DNA from: Cyclobacterium sp. 1_MG-2023
GTDB taxonomy: Bacteria > Bacteroidota > Bacteroidia > Cytophagales > Cyclobacteriaceae
Length of the DNA: 64,000 nucleotides
Assembly: GCF_030546805.1 (NCBI RefSeq)
Contig: NZ_JAUOPC010000005.1
Location: 62,001-126,000, forward strand
Direction of reading: 5' to 3'
Both the position numbers and the translations under genes were made by a program. A model generated the notes under the pieces. That model ran no database searches. It worked only from the letters and a program-made list of their open reading frames with translations, and had not been told where the DNA came from. Shown piece by piece: positions 19,576-27,618 of the stretch (position 1 is the stretch's first letter; the number at the start of each line of letters is the position of its first letter).

Positions 19576-20162
19576 AAAAGGTTATTTTGGATAAAACAAA
19601 TCAGAAAGACCATCTATTCTTTTACACCAATGGTGAAACCACAAAATCACTATCTTTAATTTTAAGAAACTAAGCCCTTTTAACTAAAAACAATACTATT
19701 TATAAATGGCACCAAATAATGATGAAAGGTTAAATAATCTTAAATCTCGCAGAAATGTAGAATATAAAAAACAGAAAAAAAAATACTGGCATCCATTTTT
19801 CCGATTCTGAATTGAAAATATTTTTTTACAACCGGCGAATCAACCATTAATCCAACCTTATGAATTCAAGCTTCAACTGAATTCATTTAGGTGAAAAAAA
19901 ACTTTATCACAGCTTTAATAAGTTACTGTTTTTGCATTAAAATTATCGACTAAATTAAAACATACACTTTTTCAAAAAACCTAAAAATTCAATATCAAAA
20001 GCAAAAGACCTCTTTACTAATTCCTCCCTTCATAGGAATATTTCTTTGGTATGCTATTATTAAAATAAACTTTCAGCTTGTTTAATGGATAATTTTTAGC
20101 AATGTCTCCAATATACCAATATCTTTGTTTTGATATTCTATTCTAGAGTAACAAATTCGAAA
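19576..20162. other. Long divergent regulatory region upstream of susC and yggS
   Basis: These 587 bases, very AT-rich, hold the promoters for susC (minus) and yggS (plus). On the plus strand a TATCTTTG box lies 35 bases before the yggS ATG. On the susC side I found no TAnnTTTG box. Two copies of the self-complementary octamer TGAATTCA at 19861-19868 and 19878-19885, centred 17 bases apart, could be an operator but may be chance in such AT-rich DNA. No open frame with recognisable content and no tRNA was seen. Confidence 0.5.
20120..20127 (+). promoter_or_regulatory. Candidate Bacteroidota -7 box for yggS
   Basis: TATCTTTG matches the Bacteroidota primary-sigma -7 consensus TAnnTTTG. Transcription would start near 20134 and leave a leader of about 29 bases before the ATG at 20163. 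A TTG at the expected -33 position is not evident, so this rests on one box. Confidence 0.5.
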
Positions 20163-20846
20163 ATGCAAACAATAGATATAAGCAAAAACCTAAAGGAAAT
20201 CAAAGACACATTCCTTAATCCGGAATGTCTACTTGTGGCTGTTAGTAAAACAAAACCAATTTCAGCGATTCAAGAAGCCTATGAAGCGGGAATTAGGGAT
20301 TTTGGCGAAAATAAAGTACAGGAAATTACTGATAAAGCCCCCTCATTACCCGAAGACATCAGGTGGCACATGATCGGGCATTTACAACGAAATAAGGTGA
20401 AATATATCGTCCCTTTTATTCATCTGATCCACAGCGTGGATTCTTTTCGCTTGTTGAAACAAATTAACAAAGAAGCTGAAAAAATAAACAAAACGATTCA
20501 CTGCTTATTGCAAGTCCATATCGCCAAAGAGGGAACCAAATTCGGTTGGAACAAGGAGGAATTAAACGAGTTCCTTTTGGGAGATGAAATTAAAACCATG
20601 CATAATATTAGAATCATGGGGCTTATGGGGATGGCTACGAACACAGCAAATAAAGAGATAATTAAGGAGGAGTTCAGAACATTAAAGACACTCTTTGAAG
20701 CATTGAAGACACAGTCCTTACCTGAAATTGTGGAAATGAAGGAAATCTCTATGGGCATGAGCGGTGATTATCTGCTCGCACAGCAAGAAGGAAGCACCAT
20801 GGTCAGGATAGGAAGTGCCATTTTTGGGTCAAGAAATTATAATTAA
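20163..20846 (+). CDS. yggS: YggS/PLPBP-type pyridoxal-phosphate homeostasis protein
   Basis: This single-domain alanine-racemase-like TIM barrel has 227 residues. The PLP-binding lysine is K29 in LLVAVSKTKP. Family blocks follow in order: DFGENKVQE, WHMIGHLQRNK, HSVDS, GTKFGW, the MGLMGMAT strand, MGMSGDY and RIGSAIFG. These proteins bind PLP, do not act as racemases, and buffer the cofactor in the cytoplasm. I chose the ATG at 20163 rather than the in-frame TTG at 20130, because the latter overlaps the putative promoter and adds residues absent from the family. DUF423 and a PBP4-like gene follow at short spacing on the same strand. Confidence 0.95.
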   Translation: MQTIDISKNLKEIKDTFLNPECLLVAVSKTKPISAIQEAYEAGIRDFGENKVQEITDKAPSLPEDIRWHMIGHLQRNKVKYIVPFIHLIHSVDSFRLLKQINKEAEKINKTIHCLLQVHIAKEGTKFGWNKEELNEFLLGDEIKTMHNIRIMGLMGMATNTANKEIIKEEFRTLKTLFEALKTQSLPEIVEMKEISMGMSGDYLLAQQEGSTMVRIGSAIFGSRNYN

Positions 20847-20851
20847 CCATC

Positions 20852-21226
20852 ATGAATTCAAGTAATCTTATTCAAACAGCTGCTGTATTTGGTGCCCTCG
20901 CAGTTATTTTCGGTGCTTTTGGAGCACATGCTCTGGAAGAGATGTTGGTGAGTACCGGAAGGTTAGACACTTATGAAACAGCGGTCAGCTATCATTTTTA
21001 TCATAGTTTAGCCCTGCTAATGGTGGGTATATTAAGCCTGCAGTTTCCGGATAAAAAACGAATAAATTATAGTGCCCTATTTTTTATAGCAGGGATATTA
21101 ATTTTCTCAGGAAGCCTATACATCCTTTGTTTAAGCCAAGTCACCTGGTTAGGTGCCATCACGCCTCTTGGTGGACTCTCATTTATTATAGGATGGGTAA
21201 TGTTGCTTCTCAGTTTCGGCAAATAA
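20852..21226 (+). CDS. DUF423 small membrane protein
   Basis: This protein of 124 residues has four predicted membrane helices. The family opening is present: FGALAVIFGAFGAHALEE, followed by a YHFYHSLALL helix, a GILIFSGSLYIL helix and the LGGLSFIIGWVMLL end. DUF423 (YwdK-like) proteins are widespread in bacteria and have no demonstrated function. It starts five bases after the yggS stop, so it is probably co-transcribed. The family call is secure; no function is claimed. Confidence 0.92.
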   Translation: MNSSNLIQTAAVFGALAVIFGAFGAHALEEMLVSTGRLDTYETAVSYHFYHSLALLMVGILSLQFPDKKRINYSALFFIAGILIFSGSLYILCLSQVTWLGAITPLGGLSFIIGWVMLLLSFGK

Positions 21227-21244
21227 TAATATAAGATTGATTGT

Positions 21245-22534
21245 ATGAAGTTAAAATTTTTAGCAGCTGCTATTGTATGGCTGGCCATTTTTCAAGAAAC
21301 AGAAGCCCAAGATTTAAGATCTTCGTTTTTAGGATTGGACGAATTAATGGGGGAAAACTCATTTTTTGACAACCACCTTACAGGATTTATGCTATATGAC
21401 TTAGATAGCCAGGTGGTTCGCTACGAAAAAAACAGTCATATTTATTTTATACCTGCCTCTACCACCAAGTTGTTTACCTTTTTCGGAGCTTTGATGGTGC
21501 TTACAGACAGTAGTACTTTTTTGCGGTTTATCCCTGAGGGAAATAAGGCAACGATCTGGGGCGCCGGAGACCCCTCATGGAAATACCCGCCCCTCCCAGT
21601 TCCTGCTATTAAAGATTTTTTAGCCAAATACGACACCCTTTATTATTCTGAGAGCAATTGGAAAAACGAGCCTTTTGGTTATGGTTGGCAATGGGATGAT
21701 TTCACCTATTCCTACGCTGCAGAAATGTCCCCTATCCCCCTTTTCGGAAACTTGGTTAGTGCAAAAAATGTAAATAACAAGCCTGTTTTAAGCCCTGAAA
21801 TTTTTAGCGTGGGCTATTCAGACAAATCCGTGAAAAATGTACAACGAAATTGGCGTAACAATCAATTTTATTATAACCCAAGAACCTATAATGGCAGGGA
21901 CAGTAAAGTTCCGTTTATGACCTCAGCGGAAACTTTTGCAGAACTTGCAAGTAAAGAATGGGGCATACCTGTGAAGCTTTCTAATGCCACCCTTCCTCCT
22001 GACCATTTTGTATTGAAAGGAATACCTACCAAAAAACTTTATAAAGAGATGTTGCTGGAAAGTGACAATTTCATTGCAGAACAACTGCTTCTTCAAATTT
22101 CCGACAAGTTGTTTTTTGAACTGGACAGTGAAAAGGCCATTGAATACATTAAAAAAACGTATCTTTATGACTTACCTGATGACCCTCAATGGGTTGACGG
22201 ATCCGGGCTATCAAGACACAATCTGTTCACCCCCCGTACCATGGTATCATTGGCTGAGAAAATTTACCGCTTATTTCCAGACGATGAACTATTCAGCCTT
22301 TTGCCGACCGGAGGAAGAACAGGGACTTTAAAATTTAACTATTCAGCGTCCAGGCCATATGTAATGGCAAAAACAGGGACCATTAGTAACCACCATAGCT
22401 TGGTTGGCTATTTAAAAACCAAAAACAATAAAATCTACGCCTTTGCCTTCATGAACAATAATTACCCCTATAAAGCCACAGTGGTAAGAAAAGAGATGGA
22501 AAAGGTGCTGTTATATATTCGCGATAACTTCTAA
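21245..22534 (+). CDS. dacB: PBP4-like D-alanyl-D-alanine carboxypeptidase (S13)
   Basis: This exported serine peptidase of 429 residues has a signal peptide ending near ETEAQ. The S13 motifs are complete: SxxK as S72-T-T-K75 in PASTTKLF, the second-motif block DGSGLSRHN with residues up to 326, and KTG at 376-378 in AKTGTISN. Such enzymes trim or cleave peptidoglycan stem peptides in the periplasm. It is somewhat shorter than E. coli PBP4 because part of the inserted domain between the first two motifs is reduced. The next gene is an S66 L,D-carboxypeptidase, so two peptidoglycan stem-peptide hydrolases sit in one operon. Confidence 0.9.
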   Translation: MKLKFLAAAIVWLAIFQETEAQDLRSSFLGLDELMGENSFFDNHLTGFMLYDLDSQVVRYEKNSHIYFIPASTTKLFTFFGALMVLTDSSTFLRFIPEGNKATIWGAGDPSWKYPPLPVPAIKDFLAKYDTLYYSESNWKNEPFGYGWQWDDFTYSYAAEMSPIPLFGNLVSAKNVNNKPVLSPEIFSVGYSDKSVKNVQRNWRNNQFYYNPRTYNGRDSKVPFMTSAETFAELASKEWGIPVKLSNATLPPDHFVLKGIPTKKLYKEMLLESDNFIAEQLLLQISDKLFFELDSEKAIEYIKKTYLYDLPDDPQWVDGSGLSRHNLFTPRTMVSLAEKIYRLFPDDELFSLLPTGGRTGTLKFNYSASRPYVMAKTGTISNHHSLVGYLKTKNNKIYAFAFMNNNYPYKATVVRKEMEKVLLYIRDNF

Positions 22535-22542
22535 TTGCAACC

Positions 22543-23595
22543 ATGAAAAAACGACATTTTTTACAAAAAATGGGCCTAGGGCTTGGCGCTTTACCGGTTC
22601 TAGGTTTCACCCCTACCTCAACAAATTCTTTTGCCCCAAAAAAGGTTTTGCCATCCGCTTTACAAAAAGGAGACTTGGTTGGCTTAATAAGCCCTTCGGC
22701 AGCTACTGCAGATTTGATGCAATTTACTTTTGCCAAAGAAGCCATGGAGGCTCTGGGTTTAAAGGTAATTGAAGGAAAATACCTCAAAAGCCGTAGAGGA
22801 CATTTGGCAGGCACCGATGAAGAAAGAGCAGCAGACCTGAATGAGATGTTCGCCAACAAGTCTGTAAAGGCAATTATCTGCATAAGAGGTGGCTCAGGAG
22901 CCGCTAGGATTCTCCCCTTAATTGATTACAAAACAGTTAAAAACAACCCGAAGCCTCTGCTTGGCTACAGTGACATCACAGCACTCCATAATGCCCTTTT
23001 TGCCCAAACAGGGCTGATTACTTTTCATGGACCAAATGGCTCGGGAACATGGGGTAAATTTAACGTAAATCAGTTCAAACAAATGTTCTTTGAACAAAAT
23101 GAAAAACTGGTCTATGAAAATGAAGCAGAAGAAACAGAAGACCTGGTCGTGAAAAAAAATAGAACAAGGACCATCTTCCCTGGCAAGGCGACAGGAGATC
23201 TGGTAGGCGGAAATCTTACAGTCCTGACTTCTTTGGCCGGTTCCCCTTACCTTCCTTCCTTCAAAGGAAAAATTCTTTTCCTTGAAGACATTGGAGAAGA
23301 ACCATACAGAATCGACAGAATGATGAGCACTTTAATGCTTATGGGGGTCTTCAAGGAAATTAAGGGCTTTGTTTTCGGGCAATGTACCGACTGTGATCCA
23401 AGCGGCGGATATGGAAACCTTACCTTAGACCAGATATTTGATGATTACTTGCTACCTCATAAAATCCCTGCTTTCCGTGGATCCATGATTGGACATGTCC
23501 CCAAGCAGTTTCTATTACCTCATGGAGCCCGAGTAATTATGGATGCAGATCAAGGAACTTTGACTACGGATCAATCCATTTTCGAGACCATTTAA
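22543..23595 (+). CDS. S66 family L,D-carboxypeptidase
   Basis: This protein of 350 residues has a signal-like N-terminus (HFLQKMGLGLGALPVLGF). It has the S66 fold of LdcA: entry GDLVGLISPSA, the RGGSGAARILPLIDY block, the nucleophile Ser143 in GYSDITAL, acidic residues in FLEDIGEEPYRIDRM (E248/E252), and His318 in MIGHVP. LdcA removes the terminal D-alanine from murein tetrapeptides during recycling, normally in the cytoplasm. Here a possible signal peptide suggests periplasmic action or membrane anchoring, as in many Bacteroidota members. It follows the PBP4-like gene by 8 bases. Function on peptidoglycan is likely; some S66 members act on other peptides. Confidence 0.9.
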   Translation: MKKRHFLQKMGLGLGALPVLGFTPTSTNSFAPKKVLPSALQKGDLVGLISPSAATADLMQFTFAKEAMEALGLKVIEGKYLKSRRGHLAGTDEERAADLNEMFANKSVKAIICIRGGSGAARILPLIDYKTVKNNPKPLLGYSDITALHNALFAQTGLITFHGPNGSGTWGKFNVNQFKQMFFEQNEKLVYENEAEETEDLVVKKNRTRTIFPGKATGDLVGGNLTVLTSLAGSPYLPSFKGKILFLEDIGEEPYRIDRMMSTLMLMGVFKEIKGFVFGQCTDCDPSGGYGNLTLDQIFDDYLLPHKIPAFRGSMIGHVPKQFLLPHGARVIMDADQGTLTTDQSIFETI

Positions 23596-23601
23596 CCAAA
23601 A

Positions 23602-24351
23602 GTGGCAAACTGTTTATATGTAATTCTAAGCAAAGGAAAATACCATCTTCCTATTGCCTACCTATTGATACTTTCTGCATGTAATTACAATCAAAAAATG
23701 CTTGGAAATAAAAACAACGCTACAAATAAGTCGCCAACAAGAGCAATAAATTACTTGGCCTTGGGAGACAGTTACACTATTGGTGAAGGGGAAACGACAC
23801 AAAATGCTTACCCTTGGCAAATCGCAAAAATATTAGCCAATGAGGGAATAAAATTTAACACAAAAGTGATTGCCAAAACAGGGTGGACAAGCAGTGAATT
23901 ACTTCAGGCATTGAGTCAAGAGAAAATCGCTCCCAATTCTTATGACATCGCCAGTATACTTATTGGGGTAAACAACCAATACCGAGGGCAATCAACCGAA
24001 CAATTCCATGAGGAGCTGATTGAACTGATTGAAACCACTCAAAGTTTCTTAAAGAGTAGTAAAAAACATATAGTGCTTGTTTCTATTCCCGACTGGGGAA
24101 TTACACGTTTTGGCCAATCCAGTAAAAAACCGCAGGATCAAATTTCAAAAGAAATCAATGCTTTCAATAGAGTGATAATTCAAGAAGCAACAAAATACGG
24201 CCTACCATATATAAATATTACAGATAGTTACCGAGAAAATGGAGGTAATGCTGAAAACATGGTGGAAGACGGACTACATCCAAGTAGGTACATCTACAAA
24301 GAATGGGCATTCCAGTTAAGTAAAATTTTCAGGGAACTGCAACAACTATAA
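23602..24351 (+). CDS. SGNH/GDSL-type hydrolase lipoprotein
   Basis: This protein of 249 residues has the SGNH catalytic blocks: nucleophile Ser57 in LALGDSYTIGEG, GVNNQ as the block III variant, and D223-x-x-H226 in DGLHPS. The reading frame opens with GTG. This start is favoured because only it keeps a hydrophobic leader with a lipobox (LILSAC, Cys 27), so the protein is probably a lipoprotein. Family members are esterases, acyl-hydrolases or carbohydrate deacetylases. It is the last gene of the yggS-to-hydrolase series and starts six bases after the previous stop. Next to two peptidoglycan hydrolases, a cell-wall deacetylase role is conceivable but not shown. Confidence 0.85.
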   Translation: MANCLYVILSKGKYHLPIAYLLILSACNYNQKMLGNKNNATNKSPTRAINYLALGDSYTIGEGETTQNAYPWQIAKILANEGIKFNTKVIAKTGWTSSELLQALSQEKIAPNSYDIASILIGVNNQYRGQSTEQFHEELIELIETTQSFLKSSKKHIVLVSIPDWGITRFGQSSKKPQDQISKEINAFNRVIIQEATKYGLPYINITDSYRENGGNAENMVEDGLHPSRYIYKEWAFQLSKIFRELQQL

Positions 24352-24529
24352 GTATTCACCTAAAAGCCAACAAAAATATAATCTTCAAAAAAAACGCCTT
24401 GTTTCTTTTGAATTGTCACACTACCCAAATTGTTTGGCAATTTATTTTTTCGATTCGAGTCCAAATCATATAGGCGCATGATTTAATTAGATTTTCACTG
24501 CATCTTTTGACAAAATTAAATTCAACCAA

Positions 24530-25378
24530 TTACCCTCCAATCAATTCTCCCCCATTAATATGGATAAATTGTCCGGTCACATAACTACTATCTTCACTAG
24601 CAAGATACACATAGGCCGGGGCCACTTCGCTTGGCTGTCCAGCGCGTCCAAGAGGAGTATCTTGCCCAAATTGGGATACATCATCAAAAGTAGCTGGAAT
24701 TAGTGGAGTCCAAATTGGGCCTGGTGCAACACCATTAACCCTAATTTTCTTTTTAGCCAGATTTTGAGAAAGAGAGCGTGTAAAACTTACTATTGCTCCC
24801 TTGGTACTTGAATAATCTATCAAATGTTCACTTCCTCTGTAAGCTGTAACTGACGAGGTGTTTATTATGGTATCACCTTCATTCAAATGAGGCAATGCTG
24901 CTCTAGTCATATAAAAGAAAGAGTATATGTTTGTTTCAAATGTTTTTTGAAGTTGATCACTATCGATTTCATTCAAGGAATCCTTTGGAAATTGCATCGC
25001 AGCATTGCAAATCAAGCTATTCAACCCCCCTAATGAATCAATGCATTGTTGGACAACTTCCTTACAAAAACTTTCTATCCTGATATCTCCTTCTATCAAC
25101 ACACACTTCTTACCTTCTTTTTCGACCAATTTCTGAGTTTCTTTAGCATCAGAAACTTCATTTAAATAAACAATAGCTACATCTGCGCCTTCTCTTGCAA
25201 AATGAACGGCAACACTCCTTCCAATACCACTGTCCCCACCAGTTATTAATGCAATTTTATTCTCCAACTTGCCGCTTCCTTTATAATTTTCTCTAATTAC
25301 CTCAGGAATTGGATTCATTTTGTACTGATCACCAGGTTGGCTAAGAGACTGATCCGGAAATTGCTTCGGTTTATTCAT
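24530..25378 (-). CDS. Stress-type short-chain dehydrogenase (GSP39-like)
   Basis: This SDR of 282 residues has an N-terminal extension of about 40 residues (PGDQYKMNP ... YKGSGKLENK) typical of the general stress protein 39 / YhxD group. The cofactor motif TGGDSGIG is at 46-53. The catalytic set is complete: Asn in FETNIYSFF, Ser175/176 in NTSSV, Tyr189 and Lys193 in YSSTK. The C-terminus has the family's VTGQFIHINGG. An NAD(P)-dependent reductase or dehydrogenase in the cytoplasm is expected; the substrate is unknown. It stands alone on its strand between two plus-strand units. Confidence 0.9.
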   Translation of the reverse strand: MNKPKQFPDQSLSQPGDQYKMNPIPEVIRENYKGSGKLENKIALITGGDSGIGRSVAVHFAREGADVAIVYLNEVSDAKETQKLVEKEGKKCVLIEGDIRIESFCKEVVQQCIDSLGGLNSLICNAAMQFPKDSLNEIDSDQLQKTFETNIYSFFYMTRAALPHLNEGDTIINTSSVTAYRGSEHLIDYSSTKGAIVSFTRSLSQNLAKKKIRVNGVAPGPIWTPLIPATFDDVSQFGQDTPLGRAGQPSEVAPAYVYLASEDSSYVTGQFIHINGGELIGG

Positions 25379-25726
25379 ATTTCAATATTATTTTTTAAAA
25401 AAACCAATTTAAGTAAGGGAAATATCACTTGAGCACTCAATTAATAAATTATTTAACTCATATGACAACATGAATCCAAAAAGACAGCGCTCTCTTTTTA
25501 TAGAGCTTACAGTAAGCTTCCTACACATTGGAAAAGTGTTTGGAACAGTCTGAATCCGGCAAATTTCATTTAAAGCAAAAACCAAATTAGGGTTGTTTGA
25601 AATGATATTTCTTGAGTCTAAGGAATTGGATTAAAAAAATCATTGAGTTGATACTATTACTAAAATAATTAGCCCAAAAAAATCGCTTTATGCAAAAGGT
25701 CTAAAATTTGCAGTATTAACCCCATA
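25379..25726. other. Divergent AT-rich intergenic region
   Basis: These 348 bases separate the minus-strand SDR gene from the plus-strand heme N-oxygenase-like gene. They should hold both promoters. A TTTG at 25707-25710 preceded by TAAAA is close to, but not, the TAnnTTTG box. No open frame, terminator or RNA gene was seen. Confidence 0.5.
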
Positions 25727-26443
25727 ATGAAAACGTTAACCAACATAAATTCAATTAAAATGAAACCCAACACCATAATTTCAAATACTGAGGCTAAATT
25801 AAAGGATATAAAACAAGCGTATAAAGAATTTATTATCGATAAAAAACACCCTTGTGTAATGGCAAATGCTGTATTCTCTTTAAATAATTTTGAAATGAAA
25901 TTATTTAAGAAATTTGCTTCAAAAGATACTGCTCTAAAAATGCTCATTGCAATCAAAGCTTATTTGGCTAATATCGATTTTGAAAGCAATAAATTTAAAT
26001 CTTTTATAGCTGTATTTCCAGAAACTCAAATAAACTCAGAAAAGGAATTTGAACATTTATTGTGGGATCAACTTCAATACATTCATGACATCGATGAACA
26101 GCCTTGGGATCCAAATGTAAGCTGTGACCCTGAAAATGCTTCATTTAGCTTTAGCATAGCAGGTCATGCATTTTACGTTGTAGGAATGCATCCTAAGAGC
26201 TCTCGATTAGCCAGAAGAACCCCTTACACCACCTTGGTATTCAATTTACATAGCCAATTTGTGAAATTAAGAGCCAATAAATCCTATCATAAAATCCGCG
26301 ATAAAATAAGGGAACGTGATATCGACTTCCAAGGATCTGTCAACCCTGTCTTAAAAGACTTTGGCGAAAGCAGCGAAGCTGTTCAATATAGCGGGAGACA
26401 AATCACCGAAAAATGGCAGTGTCCATTCCATTCGAACAGTTGA
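25727..26443 (+). CDS. YqcI/YcgG family heme-dependent N-oxygenase (GntA/DcsA-like)
   Basis: This protein of 238 residues belongs to the YqcI/YcgG family. That family includes GntA, which N-hydroxylates a guanidine precursor in guanitoxin synthesis, and DcsA, an arginine N-hydroxylase of D-cycloserine synthesis. Family blocks visible are HPCVMANAVF at 41-50, the FSFSIAGHAFYVVGMHP strand-helix, SSRLARR, and a terminal CPFH at 232-235. These hold conserved Cys and His residues that could bind heme, although the ligand cannot be fixed from sequence. Start is uncertain: ATG at 25727 or ATG at 25760 (removing 11 residues). A DUF1989 gene follows 74 bases later. No other guanitoxin or cycloserine genes are present, so the substrate is unknown. 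Confidence 0.85.
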   Translation: MKTLTNINSIKMKPNTIISNTEAKLKDIKQAYKEFIIDKKHPCVMANAVFSLNNFEMKLFKKFASKDTALKMLIAIKAYLANIDFESNKFKSFIAVFPETQINSEKEFEHLLWDQLQYIHDIDEQPWDPNVSCDPENASFSFSIAGHAFYVVGMHPKSSRLARRTPYTTLVFNLHSQFVKLRANKSYHKIRDKIRERDIDFQGSVNPVLKDFGESSEAVQYSGRQITEKWQCPFHSNS

Positions 26444-26517
26444 TTTCAGATTGTTAAAGAATATAATAAGTTGGAAAAGAGGTATTTAAAATAAAAAAAC
26501 TAATCTAGTTAAGCTAA

Positions 26518-27105
26518 ATGAACACAATTAATAAACAATCCGGAGTAGCTTTTGAATTAAAAAAAGGGCAAAAATTAAAAGTTATCGATCCTCAAGGTGG
26601 ACAAGTAAGTGACATGGTATTGTTTAATGCAAATGATACTTTAGAAAAAATATCTTCTGGTAAAACATTGGATTTTGAAGAAAACATTCTCATTACTGCT
26701 GGTAATTTCCTTTGGAGTAACAGAGGAAATAAAATGATGGAAATTTTAGAAGACACCAATGGCAGAAATGATTTCCTACTAGCCCCGTGCAGTCCAGAAA
26801 CCTTCAAGATCATGTATAATATTGATGATTATCACCCAAGTTGCTTTGAGAATCTGCATACCTCTTTGGCTCCTTATGGGATTAACCCTGATGATATTCC
26901 TACGGCTTTTAATATTTTCATGAATGTACAATTTGACCAAAAAGGGAGATTAAAAGTACTGCCTCCATTAAGTAAAGCGGGAGATTATTTGCTCTTTCAA
27001 GCTCAAATGGATCTTATTATTGCACTTACGGCATGCTCTGCTGAAGACAGCAATGGAGGAACATTTAAACCTATCCATTATGAAATCCTTGAAAGCAACC
27101 TTTAA
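26518..27105 (+). CDS. DUF1989 / urea-carboxylase-associated family protein
   Basis: This soluble protein of 195 residues is of the DUF1989 type, described as urea amidolyase- or urea carboxylase-associated. Seen features are the opening FELKKGQKLKVIDPQGGQVSDMVLFNA, the SNRGNKMMEILEDT block, FLLAPCSPETF, HPSCFENLHTSLAPYGI, and an end with LIIALTACSAEDSNGG. Conserved Cys residues recur (APCSP, HPSC, TACS) and may bind metal or act in catalysis. In this window it is not next to urea carboxylase but follows the heme N-oxygenase-like gene on the same strand and before a shared terminator, so the two probably form a unit. Confidence 0.88.
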   Translation: MNTINKQSGVAFELKKGQKLKVIDPQGGQVSDMVLFNANDTLEKISSGKTLDFEENILITAGNFLWSNRGNKMMEILEDTNGRNDFLLAPCSPETFKIMYNIDDYHPSCFENLHTSLAPYGINPDDIPTAFNIFMNVQFDQKGRLKVLPPLSKAGDYLLFQAQMDLIIALTACSAEDSNGGTFKPIHYEILESNL

Positions 27106-27118
27106 GCACCTCTCATAA

Positions 27119-27153
27119 AAAAGCCTGCCTCCAATCACTCGGGGCAGGCTTTG
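27119..27153. terminator. Bidirectional intrinsic terminator
   Basis: The stem AAAGCCTGCC / GGCAGGCTTT with a 13-base loop lies 14 bases after the DUF1989 stop. It is flanked by A-rich and TTTG-type runs and separates that unit from the convergent DUF1573 gene. Confidence 0.8.
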
Positions 27154-27182
27154 TAAATTATGGGAAATAAAAACTTTATTTC

Positions 27183-27575
27183 TTATTTAGGCAACACATT
27201 TGAAATCAATGATACCTTCTCAATAGGTTCGCTGGCATTGGAATAAATTCTAACCACGCTGTTTTGTTTACCCATTTTTCCGGCACTATTAAATGAGACT
27301 TTGATTTCAGCTGTTTTACCAGGAGCTACCGGCTCCTTTGGCCAGCTGGGCACGGTACAACCACATGTTGCAGCCACGTTTGAGATAATCAACGGTTCGT
27401 TTCCTGTGTTGGTGAGTTTAAACACATTTTCCACCTTATCTCCTTGCTTGATATCACCAAAATCTTTGGAATCTGCCTCAAATGTAATGACAGGCCCCTT
27501 TACTGCTTTTTCTTGGGCAATTGCAAGTGCTGAGCTTAATACAATTGCCATTACTACTGTTAATAACCTTTTCAT
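27183..27575 (-). CDS. DUF1573 exported protein
   Basis: This protein of 130 residues has a signal peptide (MKRLLTVVMAIVLSSALAIAQ) and one immunoglobulin-like DUF1573 domain. The domain signature is FKLTNTGNEPLIISNVAATCGCTVPSWP broken as: LTNTGNEPL, then the TCGCT core, then PVAPGKTAEIKVSF. I use the ATG at 27575; an in-frame TTG at 27584 adds only three residues. Such proteins are common in Bacteroidota and occur in the periplasm; no activity is established. A TAAATTTG box on the minus strand ends only six bases before the ATG, so the transcript may be leaderless or nearly so. Confidence 0.9.
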   Translation of the reverse strand: MKRLLTVVMAIVLSSALAIAQEKAVKGPVITFEADSKDFGDIKQGDKVENVFKLTNTGNEPLIISNVAATCGCTVPSWPKEPVAPGKTAEIKVSFNSAGKMGKQNSVVRIYSNASEPIEKVSLISNVLPK

Positions 27576-27618
27576 ATATGTCAAATTTAATTCTTTCTCA
27601 TTTTTATAAAAAACACTA

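Noticed and set aside
19861-19885. Two TGAATTCA octamers as a susC operator
   Set aside because: Self-complementary AT-rich octamers of this sort can occur by chance in such DNA and there is no regulator gene nearby; mentioned only as an observation.
25727-26443. Guanitoxin or cycloserine biosynthesis cluster
   Set aside because: Only the N-oxygenase-type gene is here; the other pathway genes are not in the neighbourhood.
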